From the NCBI GenBank assembly GCA_963733065.1, contig CAVTBT010000001.1:62001-126000 (forward strand): a stretch of 64,000 bases of DNA, in the 5' to 3' direction. The notes under the pieces are model-generated. The model worked only from the letters and a program-made list of their open reading frames with translations. It searched no databases and was not told the DNA's origin. The position numbers and the translations under genes are program-made. The stretch is from CAVTBT01 sp963733065. GTDB taxonomy: Bacteria > Actinomycetota > Thermoleophilia > Gaiellales > Gaiellaceae. Of this stretch, positions 56,009 to 64,000 are shown piece by piece. The stretch's first letter is position 1. Every line of letters begins with the position of its first letter.

Positions 56009-57131
56009 GTGAGCGTGATCGAAGCACGCGGACGCGCTGTCCGCGACCGGCGGCGATGCCGCGAACTCGCGATTCGACGTGGTCGTCGTCGGTGCCGGCC
56101 AGGCTGGGCTGGCGATCGGCCACCACCTGGCGCGTGAGGGTCGACGATTCCTGATCGTCGAGGCCGGGCCCTCGGTCGGGTCGGCGTGGCGCGAGCGATG
56201 GGAATCGCTCGTCCTCTTCACGCCTCGCCGCTACGACGCCCTACCGGGCCTCGAGTTTTCGGGCGATCCCGACGGCTATCCGACACGCGACGAAGTCGTC
56301 GCGTACCTCGAGCGCTACGCCGACGAGTTCCGGCTTCCGATCGCGTTCGACAGCGCGGTCAGGTCGCTCGGCGCCGCGGACGGTGCGTTCACGCTGGAGC
56401 TCCCGGACCGGACGATCGAGGCGGAGCAGGTCGTCGTGGCCACCGGTCCGTTCCAGGCGCCTGCCGTGCCGGCGTTCGCGGCCGGGCTCGGGAGCGAGGT
56501 CTTCGCCACCCACAGCGTCGGCTATCGCCGGCCGCAGGACGTCCCGGGCGGCAACGTGCTCGTCGTGGGCGGGGGGAACACCGGTTTCCAGATCGCGACG
56601 GAGCTGTCGGCGACGCACGATGTCCACCTCGCGATCGGGTCGCGCCAGACGCCGCTTCCGCAGCGCCTGCTCGGCCGCGACCTCTTCTGGTGGCTGACGA
56701 AGCTCGGCGTGCTCGGGAAGACGGTCGAGTCGCGTATCGGCCGGCGCGCCCGTGATCGGGACACGCTGATCGGGTCGAGCCCGCGGCGAGTGAGGCGCTC
56801 CGGCGTCCACGTACGCCCGCGGGCGGTCGAGGCGAGCGGCCGCACCGTGAGCTTCGAGGACGGCACCGGTCTCGATGTCGACGCGGTGATCTGGGCGACC
56901 GGCTACCGGCCCGACCACGCGTGGATCCAGCTCCCGGTGCTCGACGACGACGGCTCGCTACGCCATCGTCGCGGCGTGACGGAGATCCCTGGGCTCTACT
57001 TCCTCGGGCTGTCCTGGCAGCACACGCGCGGATCGGCGCTGCTCGGCTGGGTGCGGGACGACGCGGCGTTCATCGCCGGCGAGATCGTGGCACGGTCGCC
57101 GCGCGTGCCGAGCGACGCGAAAGGAGCGTGA
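56009..57131 (+). CDS. FAD/NAD(P)-dependent monooxygenase-like oxidoreductase, paralogue 2
   Basis: Homologous to the gene at 52116: FDVVVVGAGQAGLAIGHHLA, WRERWESLVLFTPRRYDALP, NVLVVGGGNTGFQIATELSA, VIWATGYRPDHAWIQLPVLD. GTG 56009 has GAGGGAGGGG upstream but reads into another frame; the flavin motif begins around 56070. One extra base near 56040-56070 explains this, giving about 373 residues. Starting at GTG 56079 would cut into the FAD strand. It is followed after three bases by the multicopper oxidase. Confidence 0.85.
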
Positions 57132-57134
57132 CCG

Positions 57135-58803
57135 ATGAGCAGCACACACCATCGCACTCACGACGCGCAGTTCCCGCGCGACACGACCGGCCTTCCCGAC
57201 GCGGTGAGGCCCGAGGTGATCGAGGTCGCCGATGGGGAGGCGGTCGAGCTCCGCATCGCGCCCGTCCGCAAGCGCCTCGGCGACGCCGAGGTGAGGATGC
57301 TCGCCTACAACGGCTCGGTCCCCGGTCCGACGCTCCGGGTGCGTGAAGGCACGGAGATCGTCGTCGACGTGCTGAACGACGGCGACCTCGAGACCACGGT
57401 GCACTGGCACGGGCTGCGGCTCGACAACCGGTACGACGGGACGCACGAGACACAAGGGCCGATCCCGGTCGGCGGCGACTTCTCGTATCGGGTCGCGTTC
57501 CCGGACCCCGGTGTGTACTGGTACCACCCCCACATCCGGGAGGACTACGGCCAGGAGCTTGGTCTCTACGGCAACATCCTCGTCGTCCCGGCCGATCCCG
57601 ACTACTGGCCGCCGGCGCATCGCGAGGTCGTGCTGACGCTCGACGACGTGCTGATCGAGGAGGGCGCAGATCGCGCCGTTCAGCCGCGACGAGACGACCT
57701 TCGCCGCGATGGGGCGGTTCGGGAACGTCCTCCTGGTCGGCGGCGAGACCGCGGCGAGGTTGCGCGCACGGCGAGGCGAGGTCGTCCGGCTCCACCTCAC
57801 GAACACCGCCAACACGAGGGTGTTCGACGTGGCCTTGCCCGGTGCGCGGCTCAAGCTCGTCGGCGGCGACAGCGGTCGCGTCGAGCAGGAGCAATTGGTC
57901 GACTCCGTCGTGCTCGCTCCGTCCGAGCGAGTCGTGGTCGACGTGCTCTTCGAGGAGCCCGGACGCGTCGTCCTCGAGCACCGGACGCCTGCGCGGACGT
58001 ACGAGCTCGGCTCGGTCGAGGTCGGCTCCGAGCCGGCCGAGTCTCTCGCCGTTCCCTTCGACGAGCTGCGCCGCAACGAGGAGTGGGTCGCCGAGCGCGA
58101 GCGCCTCGCCCCCTACCTGGACGCGCCGCCTGACAAGACCGTCGCGCTCGTGGCCGAGCTGGACCTGGGTGCGGACGGTGCGACGTCGTACGTCTGCCCG
58201 ATGCATCCCGAGGTGACGAGCGACACGCCCGGCAGTTGTCCGCAGTGCGGGATGAAGCTCCTGCCGGCTGACCTCGTCGGCGGGGCTCACGAGCATCACG
58301 GGCACGAGCACCACGAGGAGCACGACCACCACGAGCACGACCACCAGGAGCATCACGGGCACGAGCACCACGAGCACGGCGCGGCGTCCGGCGGCATCGA
58401 GTGGGAGGACGACATGGTGGCCGTGAACCGGATCACCACGTCGGCCAATACGCGGTGGAGCATCGTCGACACGGCCACCGGTGCTTCCGGCCACGCGATC
58501 GACTGGCGGTTCCGCGTCGGCGACCGCGTGAAGCTGCGGATCGTGAACGAGCTCGCTTCCGACCATCCGATGCACCACCCGTTCCACGTGCACGGCGCCG
58601 GCCGCTTCGTCGTCCTCGCCCGTGACGCGGTGCCTCAGGACAACTTCGTCTGGAAGGACACCGTGCTCGTGCGAACCGGCGAGACGGTCGACCTGCTGCT
58701 CGACGTGACGAACCCGGGCGTCTGGATGGCGCACTGCCACATCGCCGAACACCACGAGAGCGGGATGATGCTCACGTTCACCGTCGATCCGGCGGACGGC
58801 TAG
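57135..58803 (+). CDS. Multicopper oxidase with embedded heavy-metal-binding domain and His-rich linker (one frameshift)
   Basis: About 555 residues. Cupredoxin domain 1 carries TVHWHGLRLDN and GVYWYHPHIRED (type 2/3 copper His). The C-terminal domain carries HPMHHPFHVHGAG and MAHCHIAEHHESGMM (type 1 Cys, His and Met). Between domains 2 and 3 lies a heavy-metal-binding module, YVCPMHPEVTSDTPGSCPQC, GMKLLPAD, then about 30 residues of HEHH/HEHDH repeats. No signal peptide is evident. The frame breaks at GGG 57662-57664; dropping one G restores LIEEAQIAPFSRDETTF. ATG 57135 follows AAAGGAG. Likely oxidises metal ions or phenols; the insert may feed copper. Confidence 0.88.
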
Positions 58804-58822
58804 GAGGCCGAGTGGCTCGAGC

Positions 58823-59158
58823 CTAGGTCGACGGCGTCGTCGACGGCGGCCGGCCGTCGCGGAACTCTGCGAAGGCGACCTCGTAGGACTGCGTGTCGAG
58901 CACCTCGACGCTGACGGTCTCGGTGACCCGGTCGCGGAGCCGCAGGCGAGAGGCCCGGTGGCTCTCCGCGATCTCGCGGCTCTCCCAGAAGGAGAGCACC
59001 TGGGTCGTGGCCGTCTCCGGGCTCGTCAGCATCAGCAGCCCGCGGAAGCCCTCGAGCTCTCGCAGCCACCTCGCCATCTCCTCGCCCGCGATGGCCGCGA
59101 CCCCGATCGGGTCCTGCTCGTCGGTCACCGCCTGCGTCGTCGTCAGCGCCGCATGCAT
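58823..59158 (-). CDS. Antibiotic biosynthesis monooxygenase-like barrel protein
   Basis: A 111-residue protein from ATG 59158 (GAGAGGA upstream). ARWLRELEGFRGLLMLTSPE, TATTQVLSFWESREIAESHR and TETVSVEVLDTQSYEVAFAE are typical of the ferredoxin-like ABM/Dabb barrels. No cofactor site is visible. It is convergent with the multicopper oxidase. Confidence 0.75.
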   Translation of the reverse strand: MHAALTTTQAVTDEQDPIGVAAIAGEEMARWLRELEGFRGLLMLTSPETATTQVLSFWESREIAESHRASRLRLRDRVTETVSVEVLDTQSYEVAFAEFRDGRPPSTTPST

Positions 59159-59258
59159 CGGTCGTCCTCTCTTCCGCCCCTGTCGAGTGGAAGAGCATGC
59201 TACGAGCAACCGGCCGGGAGGGCCCAACGGTCCAGGCCCTCCCGCGTGATCCGGTCGG

Positions 59259-60186
59259 CTAAGGCGCGGTCATGACGTTCGCGGCGCCTCGCGTGAGCGT
59301 GGTGGTGAATGCCCAGTCCGCGGACGCGTTGTCGGTGTCCGCGCCGTCCGGGCTCCGGATCAGGGAGCCGGCGACGGTGTTGGAGTCGGCGACGCTCGCG
59401 GTCAGGGCGGTGCCCTCCACGAGGCTCACGGTGCGTCCGTCGATCGTCGCGCTCGCGATCGCGCCCTCGTACGACAGGGCGTCGACGAGCGACAGCGTGG
59501 CCGTGTTCCACAGCGCGATCCCGTCCGGTGCGCCGTTCTGCGCGTCGGCCTCGACGACGAGGTAGCCGCCGGCTGCGAGCGTCCCCGTCAGCGCCTCGCG
59601 GCTGTCCTCCGTGCCGTCCGCTCCGTCGACGAAGACGACCGCGAGCGAACCCAGGTTGACGGCCGCCGTGCCGGTGTTGGCGATCTCCACGAAGCCGTCG
59701 CCGTCTGGCTCCGACCTGGTCGTAGTCGACCTCGTTGAGCACGAGCCTGCCGCCGGGCGGCGGGGGTGGAGGAGGGGGCGGTGGAGGCGGGCTCGAACCG
59801 GTGACGCAGAGCAGCGTCACGTCGCCGTCGCTCGCGAGCTCGAGATCGACCGTCCCCTTCGTGCCGTCATCCCGCGTGCACGCGAGCCCGTCGAGGTCGT
59901 TGAGCCTGGTCATGCCGGTGCCGGGGTCGCCCTTCGGGCCGGGCGGCCCCTGCGGCCCGGCGGGGCCGGCCGGGCCCTTCGCGTTCCAGCTGATCGGCTG
60001 CTCCGAGCCGCGGCAGGCGGCCGCGGTGGCCACGGCGCGCAAGCGCCCGGTCGTCGCGTGCCTGCAGGCCTGGACGACGTCCGTGTCGGCGAGCGCCGCC
60101 GAGCCGACCGCCGCACAGGCCGACAGGATGGCCGCGGCGAGGACGCAGCCCAGGAGGCGTGTCGTCCGCGTGCTGGGGGTATGCAT
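59259..60186 (-). CDS. Secreted protein with collagen-like segment and lamin-tail domain (one frameshift)
   Basis: ATG 60186 follows GAGGAGGAG. The signal peptide is TRLLGCVLAAAILSACAAVG. Then come about 30 residues before a collagen-like stretch GPAGPAGPQGPPGPKGDPG, a beta segment, a run of twelve prolines, and a lamin-tail domain starting RLVLNEVDYDQ and continuing FVEIANTGTAAVNLGSLAVV to WAFTTTLTRGAANVMTAP. The frame break near 59710 is fixed by removing one G (QSEPDGDGFVEIANTG). Extracellular, possibly structural or adhesive. Confidence 0.78.
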
Positions 60187-60357
60187 CCGCTCCTCCTCGT
60201 GTAGGTGACGCCGCACGGACTACCGCCGGGCCGTGCCGCCGCCTAGACGCCCTTTCAGACCCGTCCGGCCGCGATGACGCATGGCTGCGCGGGCTGTGGA
60301 GCGATGGGCACACTCTTGGCGCACCCGTCGCGGGCGGGCGCCGGCGCGCGCCCTCTC

Positions 60358-60363
60358 TACACT
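60358..60363 (+). promoter_or_regulatory. Leaderless -10 element (TACACT)
   Basis: TACACT, six bases (GGATCG), then ATG 60370; no Shine-Dalgarno. Confidence 0.5.
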
Positions 60364-60369
60364 GGATCG

Positions 60370-61848
60370 ATGGCCCAGCGAAGGCGGGGGCGGGTCGTTG
60401 CGGGGTTGCTGTCGATGCTCCTGCCCGGAGCCGGGCAGCTGTACGTGGGCGCGAGGCGGCGCGGTCTCGTCCTGCTCGCCGTCACGGCCGTGCTCGGCAT
60501 CGCGCTCGTCGCCGTCGCCCTCGCGCGGCCGTTCGACCTCACGGAGTCCGCGGTGAGCCGGGGGGCGCTCGGGGCATTGCTGGTAGTCGACCTCGGGCTG
60601 CTCGCGTTCCGGCTGTTCGCGATCGTCGACGCGTGGCGGTGGGGACGAGGGGCCGTCTCGCTGCTCGCGGTGACGGCGCTCGGCGCGATGGTCGCCCTCA
60701 CCGCTGCCCCGCACGTCGCGGCCGGGTACGTCGCGGTACGCGGGTACGACGCGCTCGACGACGTGTTCGCCGACGAGGAGCCGGACGACGTGCTCGCGGC
60801 GACATCCGGTCTCTTCCTGCAGGCGCCGCTCCGCCCGCGGGTGCTGCCCCATCGTGAGATCGACGCGCTGGAGCCGGCCCTGAGCGTGCCGGCCCGCGCG
60901 CGGCCGTTCCGGGGCAGCGGGGAGCGGCTCGACGACAACGGCCGCGTCGTCCTCGGCGGCGAGCGGCTCGACCGGCCGTGGGTGACCATCCTGCTCATGG
61001 GCAGCGACCGCGGCCCCGGCAACTGGGGCGAGCGGACCGACACGATGATCGTCGCGGCGCTGCAGCGCGGCACGGGCCGCGCCGCGGCGTTCGGCGTGCC
61101 GCGCAACTACGTCGGCGTGCCCCTCGGCGGCGTCGCGGGACGCAGCGTCAAGCGGTTCGGGCAGCCGCTCAACGCCCTCTACTCGTTCGGCCGCTCGCGG
61201 CCGGAGCTCTTCCCGGGCGGCGACGATCCCGGCGGCACGGCGGCCAAGCAGACGCTCTCCCGGCTGCTCGGGATCCGCATCGACTACTTCGCCCTCGTGG
61301 ACCTGCTCGGCTTCGCAGACCTCGTGGACGCCCTGGGCGGCGTCGACATCCGGGTCAAGGAGCGGCTGGTCGACGAGGTGACGCGGCCGGCGTGGGGGGA
61401 GCCGAAGCCGACGATCGACGTGCAGCCGGGCCGGACGTACCACTTCTTCGGCCGCGAGGCGCTCGCCTACGTGCGATCGCGCAAGGCCTCGAACGACTAC
61501 ACGCGCATGACCCGCCAGCGGTGCTTCCTGACGGCCATGGCGCGCCAGGTCGACGCCGTCACCGTGCTGCGGAACTTCGGCGCGCTCGCGGACACCGTGG
61601 AGGCGAGCGTCCGCACGGACATCCCCCTCGCTCGGCTGCCCGACCTGCTGCGAGTGGCGCGCGCCGTCGATCCCAAGCAGACGCTCACCGAGACTTTCGA
61701 CGTCGAGTACATCGCGCGCCGCCGGGCGAGCGACCGCTTCCCGATCCCGAACGTGCCGCTCATCCGGGCGACGGTGCGGGACACGATCCTGGCCCCGGCG
61801 CGGTCGCGCGCCACTCGCGGCATCGCCTCGGCCGACGCTGCCTGCTGA
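60370..61848 (+). CDS. LytR-CpsA-Psr (LCP) family protein
   Basis: A 492-residue protein. Four or five N-terminal helices (AGLLSMLLPGAGQLYVGARR, GLVLLAVTAVLGIALVAVAL and others) precede the extracellular LCP domain (about residues 200-410). The domain shows TILLMGSDRGPGNWGERTDT, MIVAAL, RNYVGVPLG, YFALVDLLGFADLVDALGGV and the phosphate-contacting Arg residues in YVRSRKASNDYTRMTRQRCF. LCP enzymes attach glycopolymers to peptidoglycan. The multi-helix N-terminus is longer than the usual single anchor. Confidence 0.9.
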   Translation: MAQRRRGRVVAGLLSMLLPGAGQLYVGARRRGLVLLAVTAVLGIALVAVALARPFDLTESAVSRGALGALLVVDLGLLAFRLFAIVDAWRWGRGAVSLLAVTALGAMVALTAAPHVAAGYVAVRGYDALDDVFADEEPDDVLAATSGLFLQAPLRPRVLPHREIDALEPALSVPARARPFRGSGERLDDNGRVVLGGERLDRPWVTILLMGSDRGPGNWGERTDTMIVAALQRGTGRAAAFGVPRNYVGVPLGGVAGRSVKRFGQPLNALYSFGRSRPELFPGGDDPGGTAAKQTLSRLLGIRIDYFALVDLLGFADLVDALGGVDIRVKERLVDEVTRPAWGEPKPTIDVQPGRTYHFFGREALAYVRSRKASNDYTRMTRQRCFLTAMARQVDAVTVLRNFGALADTVEASVRTDIPLARLPDLLRVARAVDPKQTLTETFDVEYIARRRASDRFPIPNVPLIRATVRDTILAPARSRATRGIASADAAC

Positions 61849-61860
61849 CGCCCGACACTC

Positions 61861-62496
61861 CTAGGAGCGGACGGCCTCGACGCCGCCCCATGCGGCCAGC
61901 TTCTCGAGCGTGGCCGGCGTCACGGCGTCCCCGGACAGGATGCAGAGCCGGCCGTTGCGCCACCACGTGACGACCCCGTCGCCCACGTGCAGGCGCACAC
62001 CGTTCCTGACGACCTCCGCGCCGGCGGCGTCGAGCGGCTCGCCCGCGACGATGGCATAGGCGACCGTCCGCCCGGCCTTCTCGTAGAGGACCGTCGTCAC
62101 TCGCCGGCCGGCGACCACGTCCCGACGGACGCCCGTTGCACGCCAGCCCAGCTCGGGCCCCCAGTTCGGGAACGCGAGCCCTTCCGCCGAGACTGCCAGC
62201 TGCGCCTCCGTGCGGGCCGGCGCCGGGCGCTCGGCGTCGAGCGTCCGCAGCGCTGCGACCTGCGCGACCGTCGGCGGCTCCGGGCTCGACGACAGCCCGA
62301 CCGCGAGCGCGGCGACGGCTGCAGCGGCGGACACGGCGCCGGCCGTCGCGAAGCCTGCGAGCCGGAAGCGCCGGCGCCGCCGCACCGCCGCCTCCGCGCG
62401 AAGGGCGCGCACCTGGGCGTGCAGCCGGAGCGGCGCCTCGACCTGGGCGTTCGCGGCCGAGAGGATCTCGGCCGCCCGCTGTTGTACGTCCCGCAC
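61861..62496 (-). CDS. Single-pass membrane protein, anti-sigma-factor-like
   Basis: A 211-residue protein. A cytoplasmic helical N-terminus of about 45 residues (ILSAANAQVEAPLRLHAQVR) leads into an Arg-rich stretch and one helix (LAGFATAGAVSAAAAVAALA), then an outer domain (RRVTTVLYEKAGRTVAYAIV, VVTWWRNGRLCILSGDAVTP). This layout is that of anti-sigma factors, but no sigma gene is adjacent and no HxxxCxxC zinc motif is present. Convergent with the LCP gene, 12 bases apart. Confidence 0.65.
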   Translation of the reverse strand: MRDVQQRAAEILSAANAQVEAPLRLHAQVRALRAEAAVRRRRRFRLAGFATAGAVSAAAAVAALAVGLSSSPEPPTVAQVAALRTLDAERPAPARTEAQLAVSAEGLAFPNWGPELGWRATGVRRDVVAGRRVTTVLYEKAGRTVAYAIVAGEPLDAAGAEVVRNGVRLHVGDGVVTWWRNGRLCILSGDAVTPATLEKLAAWGGVEAVRS

Positions 62497-62541
62497 GACA
62501 TCCCCAGAGACGCCGGGGCGGCCGCGCCTATTCCACGACGG

Positions 62542-63387
62542 TCAGACCTTGACGGGGAGCCGCTTGATCCGCTTCAGCGCCTCGAACCACGACTTCGGCA
62601 CCTCGGCCGGCAGGCTCTTCGGCCGATTCGCCTTCTTTCCGCCGGACAAGCGCCACTGGACCCAGTCGAGGAACGGCTCCTGGGGCGGGGCGGCGTTCAA
62701 GATGCGGTGCGTCTCGGACGCGACCTCCCAGGCCGACTGCGGCACCTTCTTGGGGACGCCCTTCGGCCGCTTGGCGGGGTCGGCGTCGTGGACGAGGCGC
62801 CACTCGACGAAGTCCATGAGCCACGGCGGCGTCTCGTTCTTCGGGTCGGCCGGCTCGGGCTTGGGCTTCGGCTTCGGGCCGGCGCCGCCGGCGGGCCGGC
62901 CGTCGCCCAGCCACTTGCGGATCGCCGGGCCCGGGCACTCCGACCCAGTGAAGAACCCATGCGGCTTCACGTCGCTGCCGGCGCCTTTCCGCTGCCACTC
63001 CGCGATCAGCTCGTTGATCACCGGCTTGGCCTCGGCGGTGAACGGATCGCCCTCGCCGGCCATGTACACGATCGCCGCGTGCGAGCGGTTCGGCCCGCCG
63101 AAGCCGTTGGCGCCGGACTGCACGCCGAAGCCGCGAAGCTCGTACGCGAAGCCGTGCGGGCAGACGGCGTGGTTGTAGGCGATGTCGACGTAGTTCTCCG
63201 TCTTGTTGTTCATGTGCCCGCGCTGGACGCTGCGTAGAAGTGCGGCGCAGCCGTCGTGCGAGCTGGCCGCGTTCGGCTTTCCGAACCAGTGCACGGCCAC
63301 GCCGTCGAGCTGGCTGGGAGAGCGCAGCGTTCGGCTCTTCGGCTTGGCCGCGCCCCACTCGTCGCGGGAGATGATCTTCATGGCCAT
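62542..63387 (-). CDS. PGRP-type N-acetylmuramoyl-L-alanine amidase with duplicated C-terminal motif
   Basis: A 281-residue protein from ATG 63387 after GAGGAGG. The N-terminal 165 residues are a peptidoglycan-recognition/amidase_2 domain: VAVHWFGKPN (first zinc His), VDIAYNHAVCPHGFAYELRG, GVQSGANGFGGPNRSHAAIV, VKPHGFFTGSECPGPAIRKW (His and Cys ligands). A Pro/Lys linker follows. Then two copies of a roughly 35-residue motif: WLMDFVEWRL...RPKGVPKKVPQSAW and FLDWVQWRL...RPKSLPAEVPKSWF. No signal peptide, as in phage-type enzymes. It cleaves the amide between muramic acid and the stem peptide. Confidence 0.86.
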   Translation of the reverse strand: MAMKIISRDEWGAAKPKSRTLRSPSQLDGVAVHWFGKPNAASSHDGCAALLRSVQRGHMNNKTENYVDIAYNHAVCPHGFAYELRGFGVQSGANGFGGPNRSHAAIVYMAGEGDPFTAEAKPVINELIAEWQRKGAGSDVKPHGFFTGSECPGPAIRKWLGDGRPAGGAGPKPKPKPEPADPKNETPPWLMDFVEWRLVHDADPAKRPKGVPKKVPQSAWEVASETHRILNAAPPQEPFLDWVQWRLSGGKKANRPKSLPAEVPKSWFEALKRIKRLPVKV

Positions 63388-63598
63388 GCGGCCTCCTCTT
63401 GCGCCGCTGGGCGGCGGCGCGTCGACTGGACACCCTGCCGCAGGGTCGTGCGGCACGAGCGTACGACGGGCGGCAGCCGCGCACAAGTTGCCGGGCGACT
63501 TCTGGGCCGAACCGGAATAGCAGCCAGTGGGTCGGCGTCCTCCGCCTTCACACCGGGCGCCACAGGCCCGGAAGCGAAGACCCAGGAGGTCGACCGAC

Positions 63599-64000
63599 AT
63601 GAAGCACAGCCATCGCACACGCCGTTCGTGGCTCGCAGGGCTTACGGGCCTTGCCGTCCTCGTCACGGCGCTCGTCGCCGTCGCAGGCCCGGCCGGCGCG
63701 GCGCTCCAGGAGGCGGGGAGGACGGCCCGAGTCGTCCTCGGCGCCGACAACGACAACGGCAACAACACGTTCATCCAGCCGGCCGGGGTGCAGGCTCGAC
63801 AGCACCTCGAGAACGCCGACGTGATGCTCGGCAGCCGCTACGGCGAGCTCCTCGTTGGGCGCCAGGGGTCGGACGTCATGGACGGCGACTACGGCAACGA
63901 CATCCTGATCGGCGGCCTCGACAAGGGCAGCCCGAACAGCGACGTCATCTTCGGCGGCTGGGGCAACGACTACAACATCTGGGCACCGGGCGACGGGAAC
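63599..64000 (+). CDS. Secreted RTX/hemolysin-type repeat protein (3' partial)
   Basis: ATG 63599 follows AGGAGGT. A signal peptide (WLAGLTGLAVLVTALVAVAG, cut near GAA) is followed by Asp/Gly/Asn-rich repeats: LVGRQGSDVMDGDYGNDILI, SDVIFGGWGNDYNIWAPGDG. These resemble RTX calcium-binding nonapeptides. The gene is cut by the end of the window. Confidence 0.75.
   Translation, partial: MKHSHRTRRSWLAGLTGLAVLVTALVAVAGPAGAALQEAGRTARVVLGADNDNGNNTFIQPAGVQARQHLENADVMLGSRYGELLVGRQGSDVMDGDYGNDILIGGLDKGSPNSDVIFGGWGNDYNIWAPGDGN

Overview
The window comes from a high-GC actinobacterium. I infer a soil Thermoleophilia-type lineage (Gaiellales or Solirubrobacterales). The grounds are the NucS mismatch endonuclease, an actinobacterial Psp module (HtpX, PspAB, PspA, PspAA), SARP-type regulators fused to other domains, many class III cyclases, and many TANNNT-N6-ATG/GTG leaderless promoters. 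No 16S rRNA gene is present, so the placement is tentative. Many genes carry single-base frameshifts. Most of those I traced are repaired by deleting one G or C from a short run, which looks like consensus error, so I annotate these genes as interrupted CDSs rather than as decayed genes.

Layout. 1-8.7 kb: three tandem membrane Ser/Thr kinases with an extracellular YVTN-like beta-propeller; the first two continue into a family 5 solute-binding protein. 8.7-10.3 kb: a free-standing, convergent family 5 solute-binding protein. 10.4-14.5 kb: a SARP-cyclase-ATPase regulator, two small coupled genes, a cyclic-nucleotide-binding protein and a truncated DUF4239 gene. 14.6-18.6 kb: a PadR regulator with its operator, a RibD-like reductase, a cupin and a GMC oxidoreductase. 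18.7-23.4 kb: tRNA-Ser, a PAP2 enzyme, the coupled cytochrome c / HAD phosphatase / serS genes, and a polytopic membrane protein. 23.5-29 kb: envelope-stress block htpX-pspAB and pspA-pspAA-MBL around secreted proteins. 29-35.6 kb: MBL hydrolase, O-methyltransferase, nucS, two AlkZ-like winged-helix proteins coupled to two zinc alcohol dehydrogenases, and tRNA-Ala.

36.3-47 kb is the most unusual stretch. A roughly 36-bp repeat recurs at least eleven times (ten direct, one inverted), mostly once between successive single-gene units. The cargo is accessory: cupin, GNAT x2, Dabb barrel, cyclase-ATPase, GFA protein, RibD-like reductase, beta-lactamase-like hydrolase, alpha/beta hydrolase, VOC protein and unknowns. 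Several units have their own leaderless promoter. It looks like a cassette array but does not have the form of classical integron attC sites.

48.3-64 kb: a SARP-TM-BMP solute-binding fusion, a LuxR regulator, a flavoenzyme set, a multicopper oxidase with an embedded heavy-metal-binding domain and His-rich linker, and envelope genes (LCP ligase, anti-sigma-like protein, PGRP amidase, RTX-like protein cut by the window end). A recurring theme is a cytoplasmic output domain (kinase or DNA-binding SARP) joined through one membrane segment to an extracellular solute-binding domain.
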